Assembly (NCBI RefSeq): GCF_900177325.1
Contig: NZ_FXBL01000004.1
Location: forward strand, 1,054,001-1,118,000
Reading direction: 5' to 3'
From: Mesorhizobium australicum
GTDB taxonomy: Bacteria; Pseudomonadota; Alphaproteobacteria; Rhizobiales; Rhizobiaceae
Length of the DNA: 64,000 nucleotides
Each line of letters begins with the position of its first letter. Position 1 is the stretch's first letter. Positions 49,758-59,567 of this stretch are shown in pieces. A program made the translations under genes and the position numbers. The notes beneath the pieces are model-generated. The model ran no database searches. It saw nothing but the letters and a program-made list of their open reading frames with translations, and had not been told where the DNA came from.

Positions 49758-50514
49758 CCTTCGGTGCCGAGTAGCGGATGGTGTCGAAGCGCGCGCCGAG
49801 CGCGTCGTAGAGTAGCAGTCGGCCGACCAGCGGCTCTCCGGAGCCGGTGATGAGCTTGATGGCCTCCATCGCCTGCAAGGTGCCGATGACGCCGGTGAGC
49901 GCCCCTACCACGCCGGCCACGGCGCAGCTCGGCACCATGCCGGCCGGCGGAGCTTCGGGATAGAGATCGCGATAGGTCGGGTTGCTGCGGCCCTTCCCGT
50001 CATGCTCCCAGGGGATCAGCACGGTCAACGAGCCGTCGAAGCGCCCGACCGCGCCGGAGACGAGCGGCTTGCGGGCGGCCGCGCAGGCGTCGGCAAGGAC
50101 ATAGCGGGTGTCGAAATTGTCCGATCCGTCGATGACGAGGTCATAGGCGGAGACGATGGCGTCGACATTGGATTGATCGAGCCGGACGGCATGCGTCTCG
50201 ACGGTCACATGCGGATTGATCCGCCCGACCGTCTCGCCGGCGCTCTCGACCTTGGCCTTGCCGATGGCGGCCGTGTCGTGGATCACCTGCCGCTGCAGGT
50301 TGGAGAGCGAGACGGTATCGTCGTCGACGATGCCGAGCGTGCCGACGCCGGCGGCGGCGAGATAGAGCAGCACCGGCGCGCCGAGCCCGCCGGCGCCGAC
50401 GACCAGCACCCGCGCGCGCTTCAACTTCTGCTGTCCCGGGCCGCCGACCTCGGGCAGCACGATGTGGCGCGCGTAGCGTTCCAGTTCCAGCTCGGAGAGG
50501 CGCGTGTCAGCCAT
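49747..50514 (-). CDS. HesA/MoeB/ThiF family adenylyltransferase without zinc cysteines
   Basis: The 255-residue protein is an E1-like enzyme that adenylates the C-terminus of a sulfur-carrier protein such as MoaD. It has the ATP motif VLVVGAGGLGAPVLLYLAAA (about 46-65), DDDTVSLSNLQRQVIH and the Asp-rich IDGSDNFDTRYVLADAC. The active-site Cys sits in VPSCAVAGVVG. The two CxxC zinc motifs of E. coli MoeB are absent (NPTYRDLYPEAPP in place of the first), as in other alphaproteobacterial members. The start at 50514 lies inside the end of the hydrolase gene; an in-frame ATG at 50541 is less likely. Confidence 0.88.
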   Translation of the reverse strand: MADTRLSELELERYARHIVLPEVGGPGQQKLKRARVLVVGAGGLGAPVLLYLAAAGVGTLGIVDDDTVSLSNLQRQVIHDTAAIGKAKVESAGETVGRINPHVTVETHAVRLDQSNVDAIVSAYDLVIDGSDNFDTRYVLADACAAARKPLVSGAVGRFDGSLTVLIPWEHDGKGRSNPTYRDLYPEAPPAGMVPSCAVAGVVGALTGVIGTLQAMEAIKLITGSGEPLVGRLLLYDALGARFDTIRYSAPKDAA

Positions 50515-51148
50515 GCGCCGTCCCCAGGATGAAATCGGCAACCGCCTTCGCCGCGATGTCGAGATTGCCGTCGAACGTCGCGCCGGAAGCCTTGCGCGGC
50601 TTCAGGTCGTGGTCGCCGTCGGTCAGCCATTCGATCCTGATCGCTGGCGACAGCGGATAGCTTGCGACCTCCTCGCGCGTGCCGAACGGGTCGCGCTCGC
50701 CCTGGCAGATCAGGGTCGGGCAGGAGAGCTTTTCCAGATGGTCCGTCCGCAGCTTGGCGGGCTGGCCGGGCGGATGGAAGGGATAGCCGAGGCAGACGAG
50801 GCCGGCGATCGCGCCCTCCTTGAACTGCTTGTCGGCGATCATGCTCGCCATGCGCCCGCCGAGCGACTTTCCGCCGATGAACAGCGGCCCGCTGCGCTCC
50901 ACGCTGCCGATGGCGCCAACATATTCACCGATCAGCCGGTTGGCCGGCGCGGGCGGCGGACGGTTGCCACTGCCGTCGCGGCGCGTGGCCATGTAGCCGA
51001 ACTCGAACCGCGCGACCCGGATGCCGTGGACCGCGATTTTGGCCGCGATCGCATTCATCCAGTCCGAGTCCATCGGTGCTCCCGCGCCATGCGCGAGAAG
51101 CAGCGTCGCCTTCGCGGCGGGTGAGCCGTCATGGATGAAATCGGTCAT
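50507..51148 (-). CDS. Alpha/beta hydrolase family protein (KANL3/Tex30-like)
   Basis: The 213-residue protein has the short alpha/beta-hydrolase fold of the KANL3/Tex30 group. It has [15 protein letters not shown] (oxyanion region), nucleophile Ser95 in the elbow [10 protein letters not shown], Asp in CQGERDPFG and His in DGDHDLKPR. The triad is therefore intact. Substrate unknown. It is the first gene of a four-gene overlap operon leading to the MoeB-like and aconitase X genes, all minus strand. It is divergent from purH, whose ATG lies 132 bases away. Confidence 0.85.
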   Translation of the reverse strand: MTDFIHDGSPAAKATLLLAHGAGAPMDSDWMNAIAAKIAVHGIRVARFEFGYMATRRDGSGNRPPPAPANRLIGEYVGAIGSVERSGPLFIGGKSLGGRMASMIADKQFKEGAIAGLVCLGYPFHPPGQPAKLRTDHLEKLSCPTLICQGERDPFGTREEVASYPLSPAIRIEWLTDGDHDLKPRKASGATFDGNLDIAAKAVADFILGTAHG

Positions 51149-51280
51149 TTTCGGTCTTCCTCGTCGCCGGAGGCTATCGTCCGCCGGGGATCATCGCAAT
51201 GCATGCCTGCTGCGGCGGCGTTGACACTTGCAATCAACTGCCACGGGAGGCATGAGCGGGCCTCCGCAGAAAGGATCGTC

Positions 51281-52897
51281 ATGGCCGTCGTCTCCAAGAA
51301 CATCCCCGCGCCCGACCTCGTCTCCATCAGCCGCGCCCTGATTTCGGTATCGGACAAGACGGGCCTGATCGACTTCGTGCGGGCGCTGACGAAGCATGGC
51401 GTCGAGATCGTCTCCACCGGCGGCACGCGCAAGGCGATCGCCGAGGCCGGCATCGCGGTGACCGATGTGTCCGAGGTCACCGGCTTTCCCGAGATCATGG
51501 ACGGCCGCGTCAAGACGCTGCATCCGCTGGTGCATGGCGGCCTGCTCGCGGTGCGCGGCGACCAGGACCACCAGCAGGCGATGCGCGACCACGGCATCCG
51601 CCCCTTCGACCTCGTCGTCATCAATCTCTACCCGTTCGAGGACGTGCGCCGCGCCGGCGGCGACTACGCGGCGACCGTGGAGAACATCGACATCGGCGGT
51701 CCGGCCATGGTCCGCGCCTCGGCCAAGAACCACGCCTATGTCGGCGTCGTCACCGACCCGGCCGACTATCCGCTGGTGCTGGAGGCGCTGGAGGAGAACA
51801 CCGGCAGCCTGTCCTACCAGTTCCGCCAGAAGCTGGCGGCCAAGGCCTTCGCCCGCACCGCCGCCTATGACGCCGCCATCTCCGGCTGGTTCGCCGAAAC
51901 GCTCGCCATCGAGCATCCGGTGTGGCGCGCCTTCGGCGGCAGGCTGGAACAGGTGATGCGCTACGGCGAGAACCCGCATCAGGACGCCGCCTTCTACGTC
52001 AACGGCGACCCGCGCCCCGGCGTCGCCACCGCCCGCCAGCTGCAGGGCAAGCAGCTGTCCTACAACAACATCAACGACACGGACGCGGCCTACGAGCTCG
52101 TCTCCGAATTCGACCCGGCCCGCACCGCCGCCGTCGCCATCATCAAGCATGCGAACCCCTGCGGCGTCGCCGAGGGCGCGACGCTGAAGGACGCCTATCT
52201 CAAGGCGCTCGCCTGCGATCCGGTCTCGGCCTTCGGCGGCATCGTGGCGCTGAACCGGACGCTGGATGCGGAAGCGGCCGAGGAGATCGTCAAGATCTTC
52301 ACCGAGGTGATCATCGCGCCGGACGCCACCGACGAAGCGGTCGCGATCGTCGCCGCCAAGAAGAACCTGCGCCTGCTCATCGCCGGCTCGCTGCCTGATC
52401 CGCGCGCGGCCGGCCTGACCGTGAAGTCCGTTTCAGGCGGCCTGCTCGTCCAGTCGCGCGACAACGGCGCCGTCGACGATCTCGACCTCAAGGTGGTGAC
52501 GAAGCGCGCCCCGACCGACCGCGAGCTGGCCGACCTGAAGTTCGCTTTCCGCATCGCCAAGCACGTCAAGTCCAACGCCATCGTCTATGTCCGCGACGGC
52601 GCGACGGTAGGCATCGGCGCCGGCCAGATGAGCCGCGTCGATTCCTCCCGCATCGCCGCGCGCAAGGCGGCGGACGCTGCCGAGGCAGCCGGGCTGAAGG
52701 AGCCGATGACCATCGGCTCGGTCGTCGCCTCCGACGCCTTCTTCCCCTTCGCCGACGGCCTGCTGTCGGCCGTCGAAGCGGGCGCCACGGCGGTCATCCA
52801 GCCGGGCGGCTCGATGCGCGACGACGAAGTCATCGCCGCCGCCGACGAAGCCGGCATCGCGATGGTATTCACCGGGATGAGACACTTCAGGCACTGA
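51281..52897 (+). CDS. purH: Bifunctional purine biosynthesis protein PurH
   Basis: PurH carries out the last two steps to IMP: AICAR formyltransferase and IMP cyclohydrolase. The 538-residue product has the N-terminal MGS-like cyclohydrolase domain ([45 protein letters not shown]) and the C-terminal transformylase with [25 protein letters not shown] and [20 protein letters not shown]. The ATG at 51281 follows an AAAGGA ribosome site; upstream in-frame codons have no similarity. The gene stands alone between divergent and convergent neighbours. Confidence 0.96.
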   Translation: MAVVSKNIPAPDLVSISRALISVSDKTGLIDFVRALTKHGVEIVSTGGTRKAIAEAGIAVTDVSEVTGFPEIMDGRVKTLHPLVHGGLLAVRGDQDHQQAMRDHGIRPFDLVVINLYPFEDVRRAGGDYAATVENIDIGGPAMVRASAKNHAYVGVVTDPADYPLVLEALEENTGSLSYQFRQKLAAKAFARTAAYDAAISGWFAETLAIEHPVWRAFGGRLEQVMRYGENPHQDAAFYVNGDPRPGVATARQLQGKQLSYNNINDTDAAYELVSEFDPARTAAVAIIKHANPCGVAEGATLKDAYLKALACDPVSAFGGIVALNRTLDAEAAEEIVKIFTEVIIAPDATDEAVAIVAAKKNLRLLIAGSLPDPRAAGLTVKSVSGGLLVQSRDNGAVDDLDLKVVTKRAPTDRELADLKFAFRIAKHVKSNAIVYVRDGATVGIGAGQMSRVDSSRIAARKAADAAEAAGLKEPMTIGSVVASDAFFPFADGLLSAVEAGATAVIQPGGSMRDDEVIAAADEAGIAMVFTGMRHFRH

Positions 52898-52913
52898 GGG
52901 TTCGGGACGCGAT

Positions 52914-53240
52914 TCAGGCTGCTTCCGCGTTTACCCCGAGCTGGACGCCTGTCGCCTGCTGCAGGGCGGAGATCACCGCGAACAGGCTGGCAGCGGTCGG
53001 GTTTCCTTTCGGCCCGAACATCCGCATCAGGCTCTTCGCCGGAATGCCAGAGCGCGTGGCCAGTTCCTCGAAGCCGACTGTCGCGTTGATGAAGCTGCGC
53101 AGCACGGCTTTCCCCGTGTCGAGGTCGCCGGAAAGCAGCAGCTCCACCGCGTCGGACAGCAGGGCCGCGCGAAAGGCGGGATCGGCATCCGCACGTGCCT
53201 TCATCGTTTCCTTGAAATTCCGAGTCAGTGCCATGGCCAC
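52914..53240 (-). CDS. HigA-like helix-turn-helix regulator (orphan antitoxin-type protein)
   Basis: The 108-residue protein resembles antitoxins of RelE/HigB systems. An N-terminal part with [20 protein letters not shown] and [20 protein letters not shown] is followed by a helix-turn-helix ([20 protein letters not shown], about 55-74) and the conserved [20 protein letters not shown]. No toxin-sized gene lies on either side: purH is 16 bases downstream and the MFS gene is 42 bases upstream in the same direction. A palindrome over its promoter fits self-repression. The start may also be the ATG at 53234. Confidence 0.85.
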   Translation of the reverse strand: MAMALTRNFKETMKARADADPAFRAALLSDAVELLLSGDLDTGKAVLRSFINATVGFEELATRSGIPAKSLMRMFGPKGNPTAASLFAVISALQQATGVQLGVNAEAA

Positions 53241-53269
53241 ATAATGGTAACGTAAACGATACCATTATA
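53241..53269 (-). promoter_or_regulatory. Palindromic operator over the promoter of the HigA-like gene
   Basis: ATAATGGTA (53241-53249) and TACCATTAT (53260-53268) are perfect 9-base arms, and the centre (CGT-AA-ACG) extends the symmetry to about 28 bases. On the minus strand the outer arm contains TATAAT (53269-53264), a consensus -10 box about 20 bases before the likely transcript start codon region. Binding here would block polymerase, which is typical of antitoxin autoregulation. Confidence 0.65.
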
Positions 53270-53282
53270 CAAAGCCAGGCCG

Positions 53283-54680
53283 TCATGCCTCCGCCGGCTT
53301 GTACTCCCGGCTCCTGATCCACGGCAGCAACACGAGCCCGATCACGAACAGCGCCACGATCGGGGTGACGCCGAGGCGCTGCGCGTCCTGCGTCGACAGG
53401 TTGAAAGCCTCCGACGCGAACCAGGCGGTGGCGAAGGCGATGGCGAAGGGGGCGATGAACGAGGTCGCGCGGCCAGAGAGTGCGTAGAGCCCGAAGGCTT
53501 CCGTCACCTTGTCGCCCTCGACCTGGTCGACCAGCAGCGTGCGCGAGGCGGCCTGGATCGAGCCGCCGGCCGCGCCGATGAAGGCCCCGGCGATGTAGAA
53601 GACGATGTCCGGCAGGGTCGACCCGCTTCCCTCTGCGGCGACCGTCATGAACAGAACTTCGGTCTTGGTGGTCGAGATCACCGTCACGCACCACAGTATC
53701 AGGATCAGGATCGAAACGCTGATCACCGGCTTCGGCCCGAAGCGCTGGTCGGCGCGGCCGCCGATCCAGGCGCCCACCGCGCCGGTCAGGTTGGCGAGGA
53801 TGCCGAAGATGCCGATCTTGATGATCGGCCAGCCGAGCACGCCCGCCGCATAGATGCCGCCGAAAGAATAGAGCGCGTTGAGCGCGTCGCGGTAGAACAT
53901 CGACGACAAAAGGAAGGAGAAGTAGCTGCGCTGCGAGGGCAGGGTGCGCAGCGTCTCCCACAGCTCGGCAAGGCCGCGTCGCACCGCGCCGGTCGCGGAG
54001 CCCCGCCGGCTGACGTCCGGCGTCCAGAGGAACATCGGCAGCACGAAGATCAGATACCACAGCGAGGTGAGCGGTCCCGAAGCCCGGTCGCCCTCATGCG
54101 TCGCCGGGTCGAGGCCGAACAGCGGCGACACCCCAAGCAGGGTCTTGCCGGTCTCGGGGCTCGCCGACAGGAAGCCGAGCACGATCACCAGCGAGATCAG
54201 ACCGCCGACATAGCCGAGGCCCCAGGCGGAGCCGGAGAGGCGGCCGAGCTCGGAGCGCGGCACCAGCGTCGGCATCATCGCATTGTTGAACACGGCGGCA
54301 TATTCCATGCCGACGAGCGCGATGACGATCGCGAGCACGGCGAAGCCGAGATTGCCCATGCCGGGGGTCGCGTACCAGAGCATCCAGCAGCCGATGAAGC
54401 CGAGTATGGAGAACAGCAGGATCCACGGCTTGCGCGGGCCGCTCGCATCGGCGATCGCGCCGAGGATGGGCGATGTCAGCGCGATGATCGCGCCGCCGAT
54501 GCCGGCCGCATAGCCCCAGTATTCCTGGCCCTCGGCCGGGTTCGACGCCACCTTCGCCGCGAAATAGGGCGCGAAGACGAAGGTGATGATGAGGGTGTGG
54601 AAGGGTTGCTGCGCGAAGTCGAACAGCATCCAGCCCCAGATACCGCGCTTCGGGGCGCGTTGCACGACCTGTTCCGCCAT
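53283..54680 (-). CDS. MFS transporter, UMF1 (Atg22-like) family
   Basis: The 465-residue protein has about twelve membrane segments and the family start [20 protein letters not shown], then FVFAPYF. It also has [15 protein letters not shown] (the MFS loop 2-3 motif) and [20 protein letters not shown], both typical of UMF1-type proteins related to the yeast vacuolar effluxer Atg22. Atg22 exports amino acids; the bacterial substrate is unknown. The glutamate dehydrogenase gene ends 17 bases upstream on the same strand, so cotranscription is likely and hints at an amino-acid link. Confidence 0.88.
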   Translation of the reverse strand: MAEQVVQRAPKRGIWGWMLFDFAQQPFHTLIITFVFAPYFAAKVASNPAEGQEYWGYAAGIGGAIIALTSPILGAIADASGPRKPWILLFSILGFIGCWMLWYATPGMGNLGFAVLAIVIALVGMEYAAVFNNAMMPTLVPRSELGRLSGSAWGLGYVGGLISLVIVLGFLSASPETGKTLLGVSPLFGLDPATHEGDRASGPLTSLWYLIFVLPMFLWTPDVSRRGSATGAVRRGLAELWETLRTLPSQRSYFSFLLSSMFYRDALNALYSFGGIYAAGVLGWPIIKIGIFGILANLTGAVGAWIGGRADQRFGPKPVISVSILILILWCVTVISTTKTEVLFMTVAAEGSGSTLPDIVFYIAGAFIGAAGGSIQAASRTLLVDQVEGDKVTEAFGLYALSGRATSFIAPFAIAFATAWFASEAFNLSTQDAQRLGVTPIVALFVIGLVLLPWIRSREYKPAEA

Positions 54681-54697
54681 CGTCCCATCCTCTCCGG

Positions 54698-57600
54698 TCA
54701 GACGCCGGCCAGATCGTTCATCAGTCCCGCCGCCACCGACAGGCGCGACAGGGTGATGTCGCCGCTCTCGGTGAGCGCCTGCAGCCGCTCGCGAGCGCGG
54801 CGGATACGTTCTCCGCCGGCGTCCACCCAGGCCGCCACCGGGTCGTCGGCCGCCGCGTGGTTGCGCAGCGCCGCCACGGCCATCCCCCGCCGGGCGATGC
54901 CGATCATGTCATGCGCCCGCGAAAGGGCAAGGCCGTCGTAGTAGTCGGTGGTGACGATCGAGCGGGCCGCATCCTCGATCCTGCCGACCCGGAAATGGGC
55001 GTTGAGCGACAGGATCGCCCGCGCCGCGGCATCGGCCGGGACGCCGGCAATGCGGCCGACCAGGGCCATTTCCGGCACCAGTTCCGCATCCGCCAGGGCG
55101 GCCAGCCGCTCGGCGAGCCTTAGCGGCGCCCCGGACTGCGCCAGCGCCTCGACGCGGGCGATGTGCCGCGCCTTCATGTCGGGCGCCAGCCATTGCGCGA
55201 GCCTCGGCTCGATCGATCGGCGGGCGGCCGCGAGTGCGGCGATGCGCTCAGCAAGCGTGGCCGCTTCGGGATTGCGCACGAACCACGAGGTCTGGCCATG
55301 CACCAGCCGGCCGACGCTCTGGTAGAGCTGCAGCTGGACCTGTCCGTCGATCTTCGTGTCGAGCGCGTCGATCTCGGCATAGAGCGCCGGCAGGCCGAAC
55401 CCGTCGCGCACCAGCACATAGGCCTCGACGATTTCCTGTGGCGCTCCGCCCGTCGCATCCTGCAACCGGCTGACGAAGGTCGGCCCGCCGCGGTTGATCG
55501 CGTCGTTGGCGAGCTGCGTCGCGATGATCTCGCGGCGCAGCCTGTGGCTGGCGATCTCGGCGGCGTATTTCTTCTCCATCCGGTCGGGGAAGTAGGCAAG
55601 CAGGTCGCGTTCCAGATATGGGTCGTCTGGCAGAGCGCCCGCCACGAGGTCGTCGAGCAGCACCATCTTGGCATAGGCCAGGAGCACGCCGAGCTCTGCC
55701 CGCGTCAACGGTTCGTTGCGCGCCGCGCGTTCGGCGAGCGCCATGTCGGAGGGCAGCATCTCCACCTTGCGGTCGAGCAGCTTGCGCGCCTCCAGCCCGG
55801 CCATGAAGCGTTGCTGGTGCGGAATGTCGGCGGTGCCGCGCAGCTGGGCGAGCGAGATCGCCAGTGTCTGGTGGTAGTTGTTGGCGAGCACGAGGCTGGC
55901 CACCTCCTCGGTCATGGAGGCGAGCAGCTTGTTGCGCGCGGGGCGCGTCAGGCTGCCCTGGCGCATCGCCGTGGCGAAGGCGATCTTGATGTTCACCTCG
56001 ACGTCGGACGAGTTCACGCCGCCCGAATTGTCGATCGCATCCGAGTTGCAGCGCCCGCCCGCGAGCCCGTATTCGATGCGGCCGCGCTGCGTGACGCCGA
56101 GATTGGCGCCTTCGCCGATCACCTTGGCGCGCACCTCGGACCCGGTGACGCGGATCGCGTCGTTGGCGCGGTCGCCGACCTCCTGGTTGCTCTCGGCGGC
56201 GGCCTTCACATAGGTGCCGATGCCGCCGAACCAGAGCAGGTCCGCCGGCGCTTTCAGGATCGCGTTCATGATCTCGGCCGGCGAGGCGACCGTCTTGTCG
56301 AGCCCGATCGCGGTGGCCGCGGCCTGGCTCAGCGTGACCGATTTCTGCGAGCGCGGGAAGATGCCGCCGCCGGCCGACAGCTTGCTCCTGTCGTAGTCCT
56401 GCCACGAGGAGCGCGGCAACGCGAACAGCCGCTCACGCTCGGCGAAGGAGGCCGGTGCGTCCGGGTCGGGGTCGATGAAGATGTCGCGATGGTCGAAGGC
56501 GGCGATCAGCCGGGTCTGCCGTGAAAGCAGCATGCCGTTGCCGAACACGTCGCCGGACATGTCGCCGACGCCGACCACGGTGAAAGGCTCGTTCTGGATG
56601 TCGCGGTTCATCTCGCGGAAATGCCGCTTCACCGCCTCCCAGGCACCGCGGGCGGTGATGCCCATCTTCTTGTGGTCATAGCCGGCCGAGCCGCCCGAGG
56701 CGAAGGCGTCGTCCAGCCAGAAGTCGTAGGCTTGGCTGATCGCGTTGGCGGTGTCGGAGAACGTCGCCGTGCCCTTGTCGGCGGCGACGACGAAATAGGG
56801 ATCGTCCCCGTCGCGCCGCACCACGTCCTTCGGCGGCACGACGCCGGTCGAATCCAGATTGTCGGTGATCGACAGCAGCGAGGAGACGAAGTTGACATAG
56901 GCGCTGGTTCCGGCGGCGAACACCGCGTCGCGGCTGCCGCCGGCCGGCAGCTGCTTGGGAAAGAAGCCGCCCTTCGCGCCGACCGGCACGATGACGGCGT
57001 TCTTCACCTGCTGCGCCTTGACGAGGCCGAGCACCTCGGTGCGGTAGTCCTGTGCCCGGTCCGACCATCTGAGGCCGCCGCGCGCCACCGGGCCGAAGCG
57101 CAGATGCACGCCCTCGACCTCCGCGCCGTAGACGAAGATCTCGCGCCACGGCTTCGGCTCGGGCAGGCCGCCGACGTGCTTCGAATCGAGCTTGATCGCG
57201 AGCGAGACGCCGGGCTTCGCGGGCGCGAAATGGTTGGTCCTGAGCGAGGATTCGATCAGGTTCAGATAGCGGCGGATGATCGTGTCGTCGTCGAGGTTGG
57301 GCACCTCGGCCAGGGCGTCGCGGATCGCCGACTTCAGGTGCTTGCTCTCGACATCCCAGTCGTCGGCATGCGCGGGATCGAAGCGGGCGACGAAGAGCGA
57401 GTGGAGCGCGCGCGCGATCTGCGGATAGCGGTTCAGCACCCCGGCGATGAATTCCTGGCTCTGCGGGATGCCGGCCTGCTGCAGGTAGCGGCCATAGGCG
57501 CGCAGGATGAGGATCGCGCGCGGGTCGAGGCCTGCGGTCTGCGCCAGCGTGTTGAACCCGTCATTGTCCGCCTCTCCGCGCCATACGGACAGGAACACGC

Positions 57601-59458
57601 TTTCCAGCAGCGCGCCGCCGTCGCCGAGATCGATCGGCCGGCCGAAAGCGTTCTCGATCTCCATGTCGTGCAGGAAGATCGTGTCGCCTTCGCCGTCGGC
57701 GATCTCGAACGTGCGCTCGCTGATGACGCGGAAGCCCATGTTCTCCAGCAGCGGCACGCGCCGCGACAGTGACACCGGCGCGCCGAAATGATGGATCTTC
57801 AGCGCCGCCTGCTCCGGCGGCTGGTCGCCCTTGCGGTAGTAGTCGATCGCGATCGGGTTGTCCCGGTCGACGCTCGCCGCCCGTCTTGCGTCGTGCAGCG
57901 CCTCCGCCGGATCGAAGCTGCCGCGATAGCTTTCCGGGAAACGCGAGGCGATGGCGGCGAGCTCGTCCTCGATCGACAGCGTTTCGGCCGTTTCCGCGAT
58001 CGCGTCCTCCCAGGTGCGCACGATGTCGCGCACGGCGGCTTCCAGCACGCCGGTCTCGACCTTCGGCGTCTTGCCGCCGGAGCGTCCGATGATGAAATGG
58101 ACGCGCGCGAGGTTGTTGTCCGGAAACGCCGGATAGTAGGCGGAGAGGCGGCCTTCGAAGACCGTCTTGAGATAGGCGCCGATCCGCTCGCGCACCTCGC
58201 TGTCGTAGCGGTCGCGCGGCACGAACACGATCAACGAGACGAAGCGGTCGAACCGGTCGACACGCGTCAGGACGCGCACGCGCGGCCGTTCGCCGAGCGC
58301 CAGGATGGTCGCTGCATGCTTGCGCAGCAGCGGCACGTCGATCTGGAACAGCTCGTCGCGCGGATAGGATTCCAGCACGTTAATCAACGCCTTGCCGGAA
58401 TGGTCCGTCGCCTCGAACCCCGACTTGGCAATCACCTGCTGCGCCTTCGAGCGCAGATAGGGAATGGTCATCACCGAGCGCGTATAGGCCGTGGAGGTGA
58501 ACAGGCCGACGATGCGCAGCTCGCCGATCAGCCGGCCCCTCACGTCGAAGGTCTTCACGCCGATATAGTCGAGATAGATGCGCCGGTGCACGGTCGACTT
58601 CGTGTTGGCCTTGGTCACGATCAGCGGATCGGGGCCGTTCAGGAAGGCGCGAATCTCCGGCGTCGTCGTCACCGCCTCGGTGCCGCTGCGCAGCACCAGC
58701 GTGTTGGGATCCTCAAGGATGCCGAGGCCTGGCTGGTCGCTGCGTTCCAGCTTCCCGGTCTTCTCCCCGCCGCGATAGCTGTAGTCGCGCATGCCGAGGA
58801 AGGTGAAGTTGTCGTCGCGCAGCCATTCGAGGAAGGCGACGGCCTCGGCAACGGCGTCCTTTTTCAGCGGCAGATCGGCGTAGCGGAAGTTCGAGATCGC
58901 CTGTTCGAGGCGGGCAAGCATCGGCTTCCAGCTACCCACCGCCGAGCGGACGCTGTCGAGCACGCGCTTCAATGCGGCTTCGAGCGCCTCGGCCCTCGCT
59001 TCGGACAGCAGCGGCAGATGGATGTGGATCAGGCTGACCTTGTCGGTGTCGCTTCGGCCGGGTCCCGCATCGGCGGCGATCGAAACGACGCCGGATTTGC
59101 CGTGCGAAACATGCAGCACCGGATGCATCACCAGCAGCGGCTCCGCCCAGGCTTCGCCGATCTCGGCGATGACGGAATCGAACAGGAACGGCATGTTGTC
59201 GTTGACGAGCGTGACGGCCGTCACCTTGCGCCCCTGCCGCGCGATGCCGGGGTCGCGGTCGATAGCGATCACGCTGTCGCCCTTGCGATGGCGCTTCAGG
59301 GCCGAATAGGCGAGCTGGACCGTCTTGCGGAACGCGTCGTCGTCATAAGCCGCGACGTCCTCGCTCGGCGCATGCGAAAGCAGATGCTCGGCCAGACTCT
59401 CCGCATTGGCCTCCCGGGACGCCTCTGCTCTTGCGAGCCCCTTTTTCGCCGTTGGCAT
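54698..59458 (-). CDS. NAD-specific glutamate dehydrogenase, large (about 170-180 kDa) type
   Basis: The 1586-residue protein belongs to the large bacterial NAD-GDH group that oxidises glutamate to 2-oxoglutarate in catabolism. N-terminal regulatory ACT-like parts (about 1-700) precede the dehydrogenase core. The core has LRFGPVARGGLRWSDRAQDY (substrate and lysine region), VPVGAKGGFF, VGVGDMSGDVFGNGMLLSRQ (dinucleotide fold) and IGEGANLGVTQRGRIEYGLA. Length and motifs match alphaproteobacterial GDH. A GGAGGGG ribosome site precedes the ATG. It is the longest gene of the window and appears intact. Confidence 0.95.
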   Translation of the reverse strand: MPTAKKGLARAEASREANAESLAEHLLSHAPSEDVAAYDDDAFRKTVQLAYSALKRHRKGDSVIAIDRDPGIARQGRKVTAVTLVNDNMPFLFDSVIAEIGEAWAEPLLVMHPVLHVSHGKSGVVSIAADAGPGRSDTDKVSLIHIHLPLLSEARAEALEAALKRVLDSVRSAVGSWKPMLARLEQAISNFRYADLPLKKDAVAEAVAFLEWLRDDNFTFLGMRDYSYRGGEKTGKLERSDQPGLGILEDPNTLVLRSGTEAVTTTPEIRAFLNGPDPLIVTKANTKSTVHRRIYLDYIGVKTFDVRGRLIGELRIVGLFTSTAYTRSVMTIPYLRSKAQQVIAKSGFEATDHSGKALINVLESYPRDELFQIDVPLLRKHAATILALGERPRVRVLTRVDRFDRFVSLIVFVPRDRYDSEVRERIGAYLKTVFEGRLSAYYPAFPDNNLARVHFIIGRSGGKTPKVETGVLEAAVRDIVRTWEDAIAETAETLSIEDELAAIASRFPESYRGSFDPAEALHDARRAASVDRDNPIAIDYYRKGDQPPEQAALKIHHFGAPVSLSRRVPLLENMGFRVISERTFEIADGEGDTIFLHDMEIENAFGRPIDLGDGGALLESVFLSVWRGEADNDGFNTLAQTAGLDPRAILILRAYGRYLQQAGIPQSQEFIAGVLNRYPQIARALHSLFVARFDPAHADDWDVESKHLKSAIRDALAEVPNLDDDTIIRRYLNLIESSLRTNHFAPAKPGVSLAIKLDSKHVGGLPEPKPWREIFVYGAEVEGVHLRFGPVARGGLRWSDRAQDYRTEVLGLVKAQQVKNAVIVPVGAKGGFFPKQLPAGGSRDAVFAAGTSAYVNFVSSLLSITDNLDSTGVVPPKDVVRRDGDDPYFVVAADKGTATFSDTANAISQAYDFWLDDAFASGGSAGYDHKKMGITARGAWEAVKRHFREMNRDIQNEPFTVVGVGDMSGDVFGNGMLLSRQTRLIAAFDHRDIFIDPDPDAPASFAERERLFALPRSSWQDYDRSKLSAGGGIFPRSQKSVTLSQAAATAIGLDKTVASPAEIMNAILKAPADLLWFGGIGTYVKAAAESNQEVGDRANDAIRVTGSEVRAKVIGEGANLGVTQRGRIEYGLAGGRCNSDAIDNSGGVNSSDVEVNIKIAFATAMRQGSLTRPARNKLLASMTEEVASLVLANNYHQTLAISLAQLRGTADIPHQQRFMAGLEARKLLDRKVEMLPSDMALAERAARNEPLTRAELGVLLAYAKMVLLDDLVAGALPDDPYLERDLLAYFPDRMEKKYAAEIASHRLRREIIATQLANDAINRGGPTFVSRLQDATGGAPQEIVEAYVLVRDGFGLPALYAEIDALDTKIDGQVQLQLYQSVGRLVHGQTSWFVRNPEAATLAERIAALAAARRSIEPRLAQWLAPDMKARHIARVEALAQSGAPLRLAERLAALADAELVPEMALVGRIAGVPADAAARAILSLNAHFRVGRIEDAARSIVTTDYYDGLALSRAHDMIGIARRGMAVAALRNHAAADDPVAAWVDAGGERIRRARERLQALTESGDITLSRLSVAAGLMNDLAGV

Positions 59459-59567
59459 GCCGAATCCCCTCCCGTTTCCGCTTTTTGGACTATGGTATCA
59501 GAGAAAAATGCGTCGCGGCCGCTCAAATCGCGCGCAATGTGCGAAAACCGTGTGAATGGAGGATGAC

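Noticed and set aside
51221..51250. A TTGACA -35 box for purH
   Set aside because: No acceptable -10 box exists 15-19 bases downstream, so the match is probably by chance.
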